A DNA stretch of 64,000 nucleotides from a virus, in IMG/VR virus record IMGVR_UViG_3300022562_001344, positions 18,277-82,276 of that record. One strand, given 5' to 3'. The position numbers and the translations under genes were made by a program. The notes under the pieces are model-generated. The model saw only the letters and a list, made by a program, of their open reading frames with translations, had not been told where the DNA came from and searched no databases. Of the stretch, positions 8,039 to 15,826 are shown piece after piece (the first letter of the stretch is position 1; each line of letters begins with the position of its first letter).

Positions 8039-9421
8039 GTGGCTAAGCTCGACCTGAAGTACCGACCGTCCCGCTTCTCCCAGGTGCTCGGGAATGAGGG
8101 GATCCGGAAGCTGCTTCTGAAGCGGAGTGTTGACGGGACCCTCGGCGACCAATCCATGATGTTCGGGGGTCCGAAGGGCTGTGGCAAGACGTCCATGGCC
8201 CGGATCGTCGCTCGCGCATTGCTGTGCGCGGACCTGGACGGTGGTGAGCCGTGCGGTGAATGCCAGACATGCCGTGCTGTTCTGAATGATGTGTGCGACG
8301 GCGTTGAAGAGCTTGATGCGGCATCTCAGGGGACCGTTGACAGGGTTCGGGCCATGGTCCAAGAGGCTGACTATGGGACGATTGACGGGAAGGACCGGCA
8401 CGTCTATATCATCGACGAGGCCCAAAGGCTCTCGAAGGCTGCGCAGGACGCCCTCCTGAAGGCTGTGGAGAGCCGCCTCTTCACTGTCATTCTTTGTACG
8501 ACTGAGCCCCAGAACATCAAGGGACCCATTAGGGACAGAGTCGAGGAGTACCCGGTATATCCTCCATCCCAGGAGGAGCTCGTCGGTTATCTCGAGAGGG
8601 TCTGTCAGCTCGAGTCTGTGACTGCTGATCGGGACGCTCTTTCTACGATCGTGGAAATGACCGGTCGGACTCCCAGGTCCTGCCTCCTTGCTGTTGACTC
8701 AATCTCCGTTCTCGGAGATGTGACCGTTGACTCTGTCAGTGCTCACTTCCGCTTCAACAGTTATATGGCCGTGGACCGGATCCTCGGGAGTTTGGACTCT
8801 GACCCTGCCTCTGCTTTTGCCTCCCTGGATGAGCTCTCCCGCCGAGAGAGCCCGACCTGGATTCGAGATTCGATTGTTCTTGCTATTTCAAGCGGTCTCA
8901 GGTCTCAGATCGGGGCTAAGTCCACATATCCAGTTAAGACGGGATTCTTTTCGATCCGTGGTCGAGGTTGGCTAGACTTGGCCCGCGACCTGAGTCGAAT
9001 CGATCGTCCGTCCATGGCGGACGTAGAAGCGTCTTTGCTTTCCGGGGTTCCGGCATCCCACTTCCCGATCCAAGACCCGGTCCCTCGGGAAGTTCCCCCG
9101 CCCCCGCCCCCGCCCCCGCCCCTTCCCGAGCCCGTGGATGAGCTTAAGCCAGAGCCTAGACCCGAACCGACTCATCCCGCCCCGCCCGCCCCGCCTCCTC
9201 CGGAGCCGTCTCCGTCAAAGAAAGAGATAACGGTGGATGGTGTGACTTTTTCCAAGGCTGAAAGCCTCACCACCTTGGACGGGAAGATATCCTCTCGTAA
9301 GGAGGATGAGCCTGTCGGGGAGCGCGACGAGATTCCGGTAGGGTTGGACGAGAGCCGTGCCCCACTCACAGAAAAGGAATTCGTCTCCAACTTCCTCGGA
9401 AAGTTCAGAGCAATCCGTTGA
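8039..9421 (+). CDS. DNA polymerase III gamma/tau-like clamp loader ATPase
   Basis: 460 residues from GTG 8039; an upstream in-frame start at 7979 is rejected because it lies inside the previous gene and the family begins with the KYRPxxF segment. AAA+ motifs: Walker A GGPKGCGKTS (43-52), four zinc cysteines (C63, C72, C75, C78), Walker B VYIIDEAQ (D126, E127), sensor-1 region LCTTEP. This is the classic DnaX pattern. A Pro-rich linker (about 355-405), encoded partly by a CCCCCG hexanucleotide repeat at 9096-9120, leads to a short C-terminal tail. It loads a ring clamp, most likely the product of 3657-4790. Confidence 0.92.
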   Translation: MAKLDLKYRPSRFSQVLGNEGIRKLLLKRSVDGTLGDQSMMFGGPKGCGKTSMARIVARALLCADLDGGEPCGECQTCRAVLNDVCDGVEELDAASQGTVDRVRAMVQEADYGTIDGKDRHVYIIDEAQRLSKAAQDALLKAVESRLFTVILCTTEPQNIKGPIRDRVEEYPVYPPSQEELVGYLERVCQLESVTADRDALSTIVEMTGRTPRSCLLAVDSISVLGDVTVDSVSAHFRFNSYMAVDRILGSLDSDPASAFASLDELSRRESPTWIRDSIVLAISSGLRSQIGAKSTYPVKTGFFSIRGRGWLDLARDLSRIDRPSMADVEASLLSGVPASHFPIQDPVPREVPPPPPPPPPLPEPVDELKPEPRPEPTHPAPPAPPPPEPSPSKKEITVDGVTFSKAESLTTLDGKISSRKEDEPVGERDEIPVGLDESRAPLTEKEFVSNFLGKFRAIR

Positions 9422-9950
9422 ACCGGCGGGTCTACGCTGGGTCATCGTCGAGCTCTCTCCGACCGGAGAGCGAGAAGGAGACGTGAACACGATCCGAGCG
9501 TCTGTCCGGAAGATTCTCCGGGTTCAAGACCTCCGCGTCTTTGTTCCTGCTGTTTCTCAACAGGTCCGGGACGAGTCCCAGACCTTTTTCTTCATGGACG
9601 GGTACGTCTTCGTTGAGTACCGGCCTGGGATCTCATATCTCTCCTTGAGGGACACTGCGTTCTTTCGGGACGTCCTGTGTAATTCGACCAGAGCACCGAA
9701 CAAGGAGTCGTCTTACTCCCTTCTCACTGACGCGGACCTCGACCCGATGCGGAGCGGGATGAACGAGATGAAGTGTGGCTCGTTCGAGATCGGGAACCGC
9801 GTCCGTGTCGTTGTAGGTTCCTACAAGAATCTCCGCGGCGAGATATCCGTCGTCTACAATGAACAGACTGTCCAGGTTTCCGTGAGCCACCTATCCTCGA
9901 AGCGCGTCCTCATCGACTTTCCGACAACGTATCTGGTATTGGAGGAATGA
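9357..9950 (+). CDS. NusG-like transcription elongation/antitermination factor
   Basis: 197 residues from GTG 9357, which overlaps the clamp-loader gene by 65 bases; no later start precedes the conserved domain. After a Ser-rich N-terminus comes an NGN-like domain (about 26-112, LRWVIVEL ... FFFMDGYVFVEY) and a KOW domain (about 143-172, FEIGNRVRVVVGSYKNLRGEI) with a C-terminal extension. NusG/RfaH proteins bind the RNA polymerase clamp. A phage copy could direct host polymerase to phage operons or prevent termination. It overlaps the next gene by 4 bases. Confidence 0.8.
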   Translation: MPHSQKRNSSPTSSESSEQSVEPAGLRWVIVELSPTGEREGDVNTIRASVRKILRVQDLRVFVPAVSQQVRDESQTFFFMDGYVFVEYRPGISYLSLRDTAFFRDVLCNSTRAPNKESSYSLLTDADLDPMRSGMNEMKCGSFEIGNRVRVVVGSYKNLRGEISVVYNEQTVQVSVSHLSSKRVLIDFPTTYLVLEE

Positions 9951-10948
9951 CTGTAGGACGGAACGTCCTTGTGGACGGGAACAACCTGATCCACCGGGCT
10001 CACGCGGTCTTCGTCAAGGACCGTGAGCCACACGACGTTCTCGCTTCGCCGTCTGGTTATCCTACTGGTCTGATCTACGGCGTCTTCTCGATGCTGTCGG
10101 ATTGGGTTTCGGAGATTTCCAATCCGACCCATATGGCTTTCTTTCTGGACGGACGTCCGGCGAAACGCCTCGCTATCGATCCGACGTACAAAACCAAAGA
10201 CAAGCAAGACCGACCTGGTTCCGCGGAGTGCCCTGTAACTCTCTCAGATGGGTTCGTGGCGTCCAACGAGATGGAGGTGGTCGTCCATCTTCTTGGGCTT
10301 CTTGGCGTCGATGTCTATCACCATCCGAATGAAGAGGCCGACGATCTGATCGCCAGCTACGTTGCTTCGAGGCCCGGTGACATGCACGTCATCGTGTCCT
10401 CGGACATCGACTTCTACCAGCTCCTGGATGGGAACGACAGGGTCGTCCTATTTCGTCCCGGCACCGGCTCGAACCGGTTTTTCGACGCAGAGCGTGCTGA
10501 GGAGCACCTACTGAATAGGTTCAAGGTTCGTGTCCCGCCCGGGAACGTCCGCATGTTCAAGGCCCTGACCGGAGATCCGTCGGATGGGATCACCGGAGTC
10601 CCGCGCCTTAGGAAGAAGGTCGCGGCTCCCCTGTGCCATCTTAAGAGCGTCGATGATCTCTTCGAGACTGGGCTCCCGAACTTCTCGAAGGCGGAGCGGG
10701 AAAAGGCCGAGTCCCTGAGGGACCAGATACGCTTGAATTATGAGCTGGTCGGGCTCAACTCGACCCTCGATCTCTCCGAGGCTCTTCTTCCGCCGAGCCC
10801 GGACTTGGCTGCTGCGTCCAGGGTCCTCAGGGATGATCTCGGCATCACGACTGTGTTTCCGCATGTCTTTGAGTTCGGGAAGTCCCGCGTCAGGACGTCT
10901 TCTCCGACGCCCTACGACTTGCTTCCGGACTTTCTGAAAGACATTTGA
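9947..10948 (+). CDS. 5'-3' exonuclease / flap endonuclease
   Basis: 333 residues. PIN/FEN-type nuclease with VLVDGNNLIHRA (D10), an acidic cluster EEADDLIASYVA, SSDIDFYQLL and the helix-hairpin-helix segment ALTGDPSDGITGV, in the order of T5 D15, T4 RNase H and the PolA N-terminal domain. These residues hold two metals and cut 5' flaps or RNA primers. Full-length for the family, and fits Okazaki processing together with the primase and clamp genes. Confidence 0.93.
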   Translation: MTVGRNVLVDGNNLIHRAHAVFVKDREPHDVLASPSGYPTGLIYGVFSMLSDWVSEISNPTHMAFFLDGRPAKRLAIDPTYKTKDKQDRPGSAECPVTLSDGFVASNEMEVVVHLLGLLGVDVYHHPNEEADDLIASYVASRPGDMHVIVSSDIDFYQLLDGNDRVVLFRPGTGSNRFFDAERAEEHLLNRFKVRVPPGNVRMFKALTGDPSDGITGVPRLRKKVAAPLCHLKSVDDLFETGLPNFSKAEREKAESLRDQIRLNYELVGLNSTLDLSEALLPPSPDLAAASRVLRDDLGITTVFPHVFEFGKSRVRTSSPTPYDLLPDFLKDI

Positions 10949-11000
10949 GGTCTGAGTCCGGTAAAGTATTGCGACAGCTTGGTCCCGTCAGGCGACCCAG

Positions 11001-11062
11001 TCGGATACCGATACCCGATACGCAGACGCATCTTTGGCCCTTCGGGCCGATACGGATACCGG
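11001..11062 (+). repeat. GATAC repeat cluster with hairpin (possible operator)
   Basis: The 159-base gap 10,949-11,107 holds no gene. It carries five GATAC copies in two groups (11001-11022 and 11049-11062), including CGGATACCG twice, flanking a 5-bp hairpin GGCCC-TTC-GGGCC (11036-11048). A TAAAGT hexamer follows the exonuclease gene near 10,964. The layout looks like a control region for the regulator gene at 11108. GATAC copies recur in front of the capsid block at 31,253. Confidence 0.45.
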
Positions 11063-11107
11063 ACACTTCCGCGGTCATACGGCCGTTCTCGACTGGGAGC
11101 CCAACTG

Positions 11108-11884
11108 ATGTCTCATATCCTGATTCAGGACCCTAGTGACCTATCTGCTAGATTCAGCAACAAGGACCGGCTCGGGTACGACGGTGACGGGTCCGACTTC
11201 GAAATCGACGCTCTGATCGAGAAGGAGCTCGCTCCGGAACCGGAGGAGGACCTGATCGCGGATGACCGTCCGGCCTTGGAGTTCGAGGCAATCGAGCGGT
11301 ATCTTCCGAGAATCCCGTCCCGGGAGAAGGACCTCATCTCCCTCTACTACCGCGACCGGATGAAGCAAGAGCAGATAGCCAGGCTTTTTGGTATCACTCA
11401 GGCCGCCGTCTCCTACAGGCTTCACCGGGGTATCCGGCGCATTCAGTTTCTCAGGACGATCCCGGAGCTCGAGCAGGACGTCTTCAGGTTCGAGCTTGGT
11501 CCGAAGTTCTCCGGCCAGGATCTCGAGATTCTGTGGCGCATGTACGAGACGACGTGCCAGTCCGCCATCGCGAAGGAGATGAACCTGACGCAGGGGAGGG
11601 TTCGCCATCGCTTCTTCAGGTCTCTCTCTCGGATCAAGGAGCTCATCGCCGAGGAGGTTCGCGTCCGAGAGGCTCAGATCCGCGAGATGATCAGCCGGGG
11701 CCGTCAGTTCTCCAAGGAGGAGTACCAGGAAGAGCTCGACAGGACGATCGAAGAGTCGAAGTACGGAAAGTACTGGACCGTCTTCTACGCCATCTCGGAC
11801 CGTCACTTCAACATTCTGCACGAGGTCTCCCTCCCTCAGTTCCGGGACCGCGGGGACGCGCAGATTATCTCTTCGGACGCATGA
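11108..11884 (+). CDS. sigma-like regulator with two region-4-type helix-turn-helix units
   Basis: 258 residues from ATG 11108; the upstream in-frame extension covers the GATAC repeat and is unlikely to be coding. Residues 70-115 (SREKDLISLYY ... QEQIARLFGITQAAVSYRLHR) are a clear sigma-70 region-4-like HTH. Residues 134-180 (FSGQDLEILWRMYET ... AIAKEMNLTQGRVRHRFFRS) repeat the pattern. No region 2 is visible, so it is probably not a full sigma factor; it may be a late-gene activator that acts with polymerase. The acidic N-terminus (30-60) may be the contact surface. Confidence 0.7.
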   Translation: MSHILIQDPSDLSARFSNKDRLGYDGDGSDFEIDALIEKELAPEPEEDLIADDRPALEFEAIERYLPRIPSREKDLISLYYRDRMKQEQIARLFGITQAAVSYRLHRGIRRIQFLRTIPELEQDVFRFELGPKFSGQDLEILWRMYETTCQSAIAKEMNLTQGRVRHRFFRSLSRIKELIAEEVRVREAQIREMISRGRQFSKEEYQEELDRTIEESKYGKYWTVFYAISDRHFNILHEVSLPQFRDRGDAQIISSDA

Positions 11885-11916
11885 GGCGTCTGGGCCGTTA
11901 ATCGGAGGTTGGTGCC

Positions 11917-12357
11917 ATGACGCCCGCCTCAGTGGCAGAACGCCTCCGTTTGCTGGCCGGTTCCTTGAGCCATCCAGGTGTCTCGGACGTCTCCCCTGCC
12001 CTGCGTGAGCTGCGTCGTATTGCCGCAGAGGTGGACGGTCCGATTTCTCTCAAGCTGATCAGTTCAGAGCCGTACGAAGGCTCGGATCATGACGAGACGT
12101 CTTACGTCCAAGAGTGGCAGTTCACCCTCTCGGACGGGACGAAGATCAAGACGACGACCACGGTCGGCTGGGGTGAGGAGCCGTTCGATGTCCCTCACGG
12201 GACGACGGAGCTGAACGTTTGCGGACACCCCCTCACGGTCGAGGAGATCCTTGGGATGGTCATCTCTACCGGCGACGGGCCGACCGAGGATGGTGAGTCG
12301 GTCAAGCTGGACGGGGACTGGTGCTCCCGAATGGGAGAGGTAGGTCATCTCCGATGA
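11917..12357 (+). CDS. hypothetical protein
   Basis: 146 residues, ATG with GGAGG about 12 bases upstream. An N-terminal helix (MTPASVAERLRLLAGSL) is followed by a beta-rich part. No recognised domain. It overlaps the next gene by 4 bases (ATGA), so the two are translated together and may act together. Confidence 0.72.
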   Translation: MTPASVAERLRLLAGSLSHPGVSDVSPALRELRRIAAEVDGPISLKLISSEPYEGSDHDETSYVQEWQFTLSDGTKIKTTTTVGWGEEPFDVPHGTTELNVCGHPLTVEEILGMVISTGDGPTEDGESVKLDGDWCSRMGEVGHLR

Positions 12358-13256
12358 GCGTCACTGTCAAAGGCGGTTGCTACGAGTTCAGCAAGGCCTC
12401 TGTCGGCGGCCAGTGGTCTTGGAGCGTCCGTGCGAACAACACGCAGGGCGTCGGCCAGCTCTATGAGGTCATCGACCTTCTGACTCCCTACGGCCCGCTC
12501 GTCAACACCCAGATCCCGATCCCTGGCGACATCGTTCTGGCCATGTCTGACTCCCTCATGGACGTTCAGGGCCAGCTCGCCCCGTTGCTTGCCTTGGTGC
12601 AGCCCGCGACGACGTCCTACACCGTCACCATCACCGAGGGCGACTCGGACCAGGCGGTCGCGACCGTCGACTTTCAGAACGTCGGCGCGTTCGGTTCGTT
12701 CATGGCCGTCACGGCGACTCCCGGCGCCGCTTGGCTGGGCGCTACCCCGGAGTATACGTCCGGCATTGGGAAGAACGAGGCCGGGTCGGTCGCCATCTCC
12801 GTCCTTACGTCGACCCTTCTCCAGTCTGGGTCCCCGTATTCCTCCGTCGTGAACCTCCAGGACAACCGCGACCCGCCGACGGTCATACCGATCACGGTCA
12901 ACGTCGTTGTCCTTCCGCGGCCCGTCATTCTCACCAGTCCGTCTACGGTGAGCCTCACCTACGTCATCGCCACGGCGACCCCGGGCGCCTCCCAGCTCTT
13001 GACGGTCCAGAACTCCGGCCCTTCCGGATCCTCTCTGGAGTGGACGGCCGCGAAGGTGAACGGGGCCACGTGGTTCGACTTCACCCCGGCGAGCGGAGGG
13101 CCGCTCGCCTCGGGCGCCTCCGAGGATATCACGGTTTCCGTCGTCTCGACGGAGGTCCCCGCCGTCCCCGGCACGTACACGGAGACGCTCCGCATCTCAT
13201 CTTCGAACGCGTCGAACAGCCCGGTCGACGTCACGGTGGTCCTCGTCGTCAGCTGA
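12354..13256 (+). CDS. BACON/Ig-like repeat protein
   Basis: 300 residues from ATG 12354. After about 75 residues come two beta-sandwich repeats of the BACON/Ig type (about 78-190 and 200-300). Each is Ser/Thr/Val-rich with a late Trp (GAAWLGATP; GATWFDFTP) and closes with a VNVVVLP or VTVVLVVS strand. No signal peptide. Such domains in phages are usually on the virion surface, where they can bind glycans. It lies just before genes of unknown role and the packaging block. Confidence 0.65.
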   Translation: MSVTVKGGCYEFSKASVGGQWSWSVRANNTQGVGQLYEVIDLLTPYGPLVNTQIPIPGDIVLAMSDSLMDVQGQLAPLLALVQPATTSYTVTITEGDSDQAVATVDFQNVGAFGSFMAVTATPGAAWLGATPEYTSGIGKNEAGSVAISVLTSTLLQSGSPYSSVVNLQDNRDPPTVIPITVNVVVLPRPVILTSPSTVSLTYVIATATPGASQLLTVQNSGPSGSSLEWTAAKVNGATWFDFTPASGGPLASGASEDITVSVVSTEVPAVPGTYTETLRISSSNASNSPVDVTVVLVVS

Positions 13257-13304
13257 ACTGGTCGATAGGCTTGTTGTCAAGTGAGGTTCTGGAGGACCAG
13301 GACT

Positions 13305-13577
13305 ATGAGTAACTTCAAGCTCGAGGACTTCCGGACCTCCTCCAGCTCCATCGACGACTTCCTGAATTCGGACCCGCCCCCGCGGCCCCGTCAGGCGTCC
13401 GGCGGGAAGATCAGGGTCTCCAGCCTGCGACAGATCGTCGGGGCCGGGTTCCAGTTTGTCGCGAGCGACAAACTGGTCCGCATCTCCCAGAAGGACTTCT
13501 GGCGACTCGGCGAGGACGAGAACGGGCCGTTCATCGAGAGGCTCGTCAGCGACGACGAAGGACCTGTGAGGGACTGA
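13305..13577 (+). CDS. small hypothetical protein
   Basis: 90 residues from ATG 13305 with GGAGG (13291-13295) at good spacing. The first 30 residues are Ser/Asp/Pro-rich and probably unstructured; the rest is a compact basic-acidic beta part ending FIERLVSDDEGPVRD. Similar short proteins are common in phage genomes but I cannot name a function. A motif near 13,264-13,280 upstream is discussed in the findings. Confidence 0.72.
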   Translation: MSNFKLEDFRTSSSSIDDFLNSDPPPRPRQASGGKIRVSSLRQIVGAGFQFVASDKLVRISQKDFWRLGEDENGPFIERLVSDDEGPVRD

Positions 13578-13580
13578 CGC

Positions 13581-14669
13581 ATGGATCTCGACCTCAGGAA
13601 AGCGGCCATCAGAGTTGCCACCGGTGGCCGGGCTTCGGGGCGCATTCGGACCGCGGGCAGGATCGAGTTCGTCCGGGATCAGGGTCCCGTGCGGCGCGAC
13701 ATCCGCGTCAAAGACTTCGAGTGGAATCCCGAAACCCTCAGGAATCTGACGAAGATCCTCTGGGCCGTGGAGAGGTCGCACGGATACGCCATCTCCGCCC
13801 TCAGGCTCTTCTCCAGGATGCCGTCCTCCCAGTTCAGCCCGGACGGGCTGCTCGGCGGACGCGGGTACATCCAGCAGGTACGGGAGATGCGCTCGAGCCT
13901 CTCTCAGGCCGTAGAGACCCTGTCGGCTTTCACGGACACCATCCACGACGAGATCAACGCCCCTCACTGGGCCGCCGGCGAGGACCCTATCGCGAACGAG
14001 ATGATGGAGGGAGTCGAAGAGGTCAAGGCGAACCCGGAGGGGTTTGTCGAGAAGCAGTTCAAGAAAGAAATTCCGGAGGCTGCCGAGGCCATCGGGAATC
14101 CCTCCCCGGACGACTACAACCCGTTCGTCAACGCGGAGGAAGACGAGGATGGGGAAGACGGATCCGACTGGTGGGGTCAATACGGGGAAGACGACGAAGA
14201 AGGCCCGCGCCTCTCGGCTACGCGCCTCGCTGACTCTTCCGTACCTCCCGAGACCCTTCCCGGGCCGCGCGTCATGCACGTTGGCCCCGGTGAGAGTCCC
14301 GAGCCGTTCGGCTACTTCACGGATCAGGGCGAGGTCCCGTCCGACGACCCGTCCGGCGCCGGTTTCGTCCAGTATGACCGAATCCTGGAGGATGGCTTCG
14401 AGGGCGGGGTGACCGGCGACGGGTCGACCGACGGCGATTCTTCCGTCTTCAAGATGTCCGCGGAGTCCCTCGTAAGGTCTGGGGCCACGTACTCATGGCT
14501 CCCTGGCGCGGACAATCAGAAGATCATGAACTACTACGAGCCCGGGCTCACGGAGGCCGAGGTCGAGTGGATGCGGGCGCACAGCAACCCGGATCCTCCG
14601 CCCGGATCGAACCGCCCGGCGGCCAGGCCGAGGATGGACCCGCTCTGGGAGTCCCGCATGGAGGGGTGA
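13581..14669 (+). CDS. hypothetical acidic protein
   Basis: 362 residues. A helical N-terminal half (about 40-150, with WAVERSHGYAISALRLFSRMP) is followed by long acidic, Gly/Pro/Asp-rich low-complexity sequence (about 175-330). No known domain. One base overlaps the next gene. This and the next two genes form one run leading to the terminase, and may make internal head or packaging-accessory proteins; that is inference from position only. Confidence 0.72.
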   Translation: MDLDLRKAAIRVATGGRASGRIRTAGRIEFVRDQGPVRRDIRVKDFEWNPETLRNLTKILWAVERSHGYAISALRLFSRMPSSQFSPDGLLGGRGYIQQVREMRSSLSQAVETLSAFTDTIHDEINAPHWAAGEDPIANEMMEGVEEVKANPEGFVEKQFKKEIPEAAEAIGNPSPDDYNPFVNAEEDEDGEDGSDWWGQYGEDDEEGPRLSATRLADSSVPPETLPGPRVMHVGPGESPEPFGYFTDQGEVPSDDPSGAGFVQYDRILEDGFEGGVTGDGSTDGDSSVFKMSAESLVRSGATYSWLPGADNQKIMNYYEPGLTEAEVEWMRAHSNPDPPPGSNRPAARPRMDPLWESRMEG

Positions 14670-15826
14670 TGCCTTCGGCTCTCCCGACTGATAACGCGTG
14701 GAGCAAGGCCGTCAAGGACTTCGGCCTCGGCCCATACGACGGAGCCTCGGACGACACGTCCCCGAAGGGGGAGGACGATGAGCGCAAGGAGCCGGCCGGG
14801 AAATCCCTCCCCGATGGCGGAGCTCCGGACGACATGCCCATCGAGTACTATCTCGGTTATCCGCAGGAGGAGGCGATGGGGTGGAAGCACTCGTCCGATT
14901 CTCTTCCGGGTGACCTGGATCGCCCACCTCGCGGAAAGAACCCGGGCTACAACACGAAGGACGACGTCGTCCCGACCGTCGGCCCTCCCCCTCATTCCGT
15001 CACCGACGATGACGACGACGGGGACCCTGATCATTCGCAGCTCCCGAACGGAAGCCTGCCGGCGGCCCGTTCGGACTACTACGACCGGACCGTGTACGGT
15101 TTCGCCCTCGGGGCTACGGTCGACCAGATCTGGCCGTCCGAGGACTCCGGGGCCTACGCCGGCGAGGAAAAGGACGCGTCCGACCTCGACGAGGACCGGG
15201 AAGAGGGTTCTGGCCTCCCGACCCCCGCCCGCGACGACCACATGATGGGTGACTTCCTCGAGTCCTTAGGGAACTCGGACCAGGGGTTCGTGTGGGAGGA
15301 CAGGTCCACGCCGAAGGGTTTCCCCGCCGAGGACTTCAAGGAGAACGTGGACTATCCGAAGTCGAATGATGACACGCTCGGACGTCTCATGGCCAGTTTT
15401 GGCGCTTCTATTGCGTCTCGAAATTTGGGTGAACCTATGACTGACCGGACTGCCACGGACCTCAAGCTTGTCACGGACTTGACGAAGGACTTTGTCAAGA
15501 AGTTTGGCAAGAAGAACATCGTCCGCCGGCACGTCCTCGCGTTTCTGCAGGACCGGCAGCTCCCCCAGTACCTTGCGTCGGACATCGTCAGGTGCCTGAA
15601 GCATCAGCACAAGGTCGTCATTCCCGACGTCATGGATACGTTCCCGCTCGGGCACGTCGCGAGCGCCGGTCGGACGAGCCTCGGCTCGGCGTACCGTGAC
15701 ATCGTCCAGCTCCGGATCCGCCACTCTGACGACCCGGAGGTCGACCTGGTCATGCGCCGGTGCGCCTCCCGGATCAGCGACGTCCTCGCTACCCTGGACA
15801 CCCTCGAGGTGGGCGATGCCCAATAA
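14669..15826 (+). CDS. hypothetical acidic protein
   Basis: 385 residues from ATG 14669, which overlaps the previous stop (TGATG). The first 240 residues are Asp/Gly/Pro-rich and probably disordered. The last 140 (from about MTDRTATDLKLVTDLTKDFV) are a folded, basic, helical domain. No family recognised. The disordered acidic part plus basic folded part resembles the preceding protein in style. Confidence 0.72.
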   Translation: MPSALPTDNAWSKAVKDFGLGPYDGASDDTSPKGEDDERKEPAGKSLPDGGAPDDMPIEYYLGYPQEEAMGWKHSSDSLPGDLDRPPRGKNPGYNTKDDVVPTVGPPPHSVTDDDDDGDPDHSQLPNGSLPAARSDYYDRTVYGFALGATVDQIWPSEDSGAYAGEEKDASDLDEDREEGSGLPTPARDDHMMGDFLESLGNSDQGFVWEDRSTPKGFPAEDFKENVDYPKSNDDTLGRLMASFGASIASRNLGEPMTDRTATDLKLVTDLTKDFVKKFGKKNIVRRHVLAFLQDRQLPQYLASDIVRCLKHQHKVVIPDVMDTFPLGHVASAGRTSLGSAYRDIVQLRIRHSDDPEVDLVMRRCASRISDVLATLDTLEVGDAQ

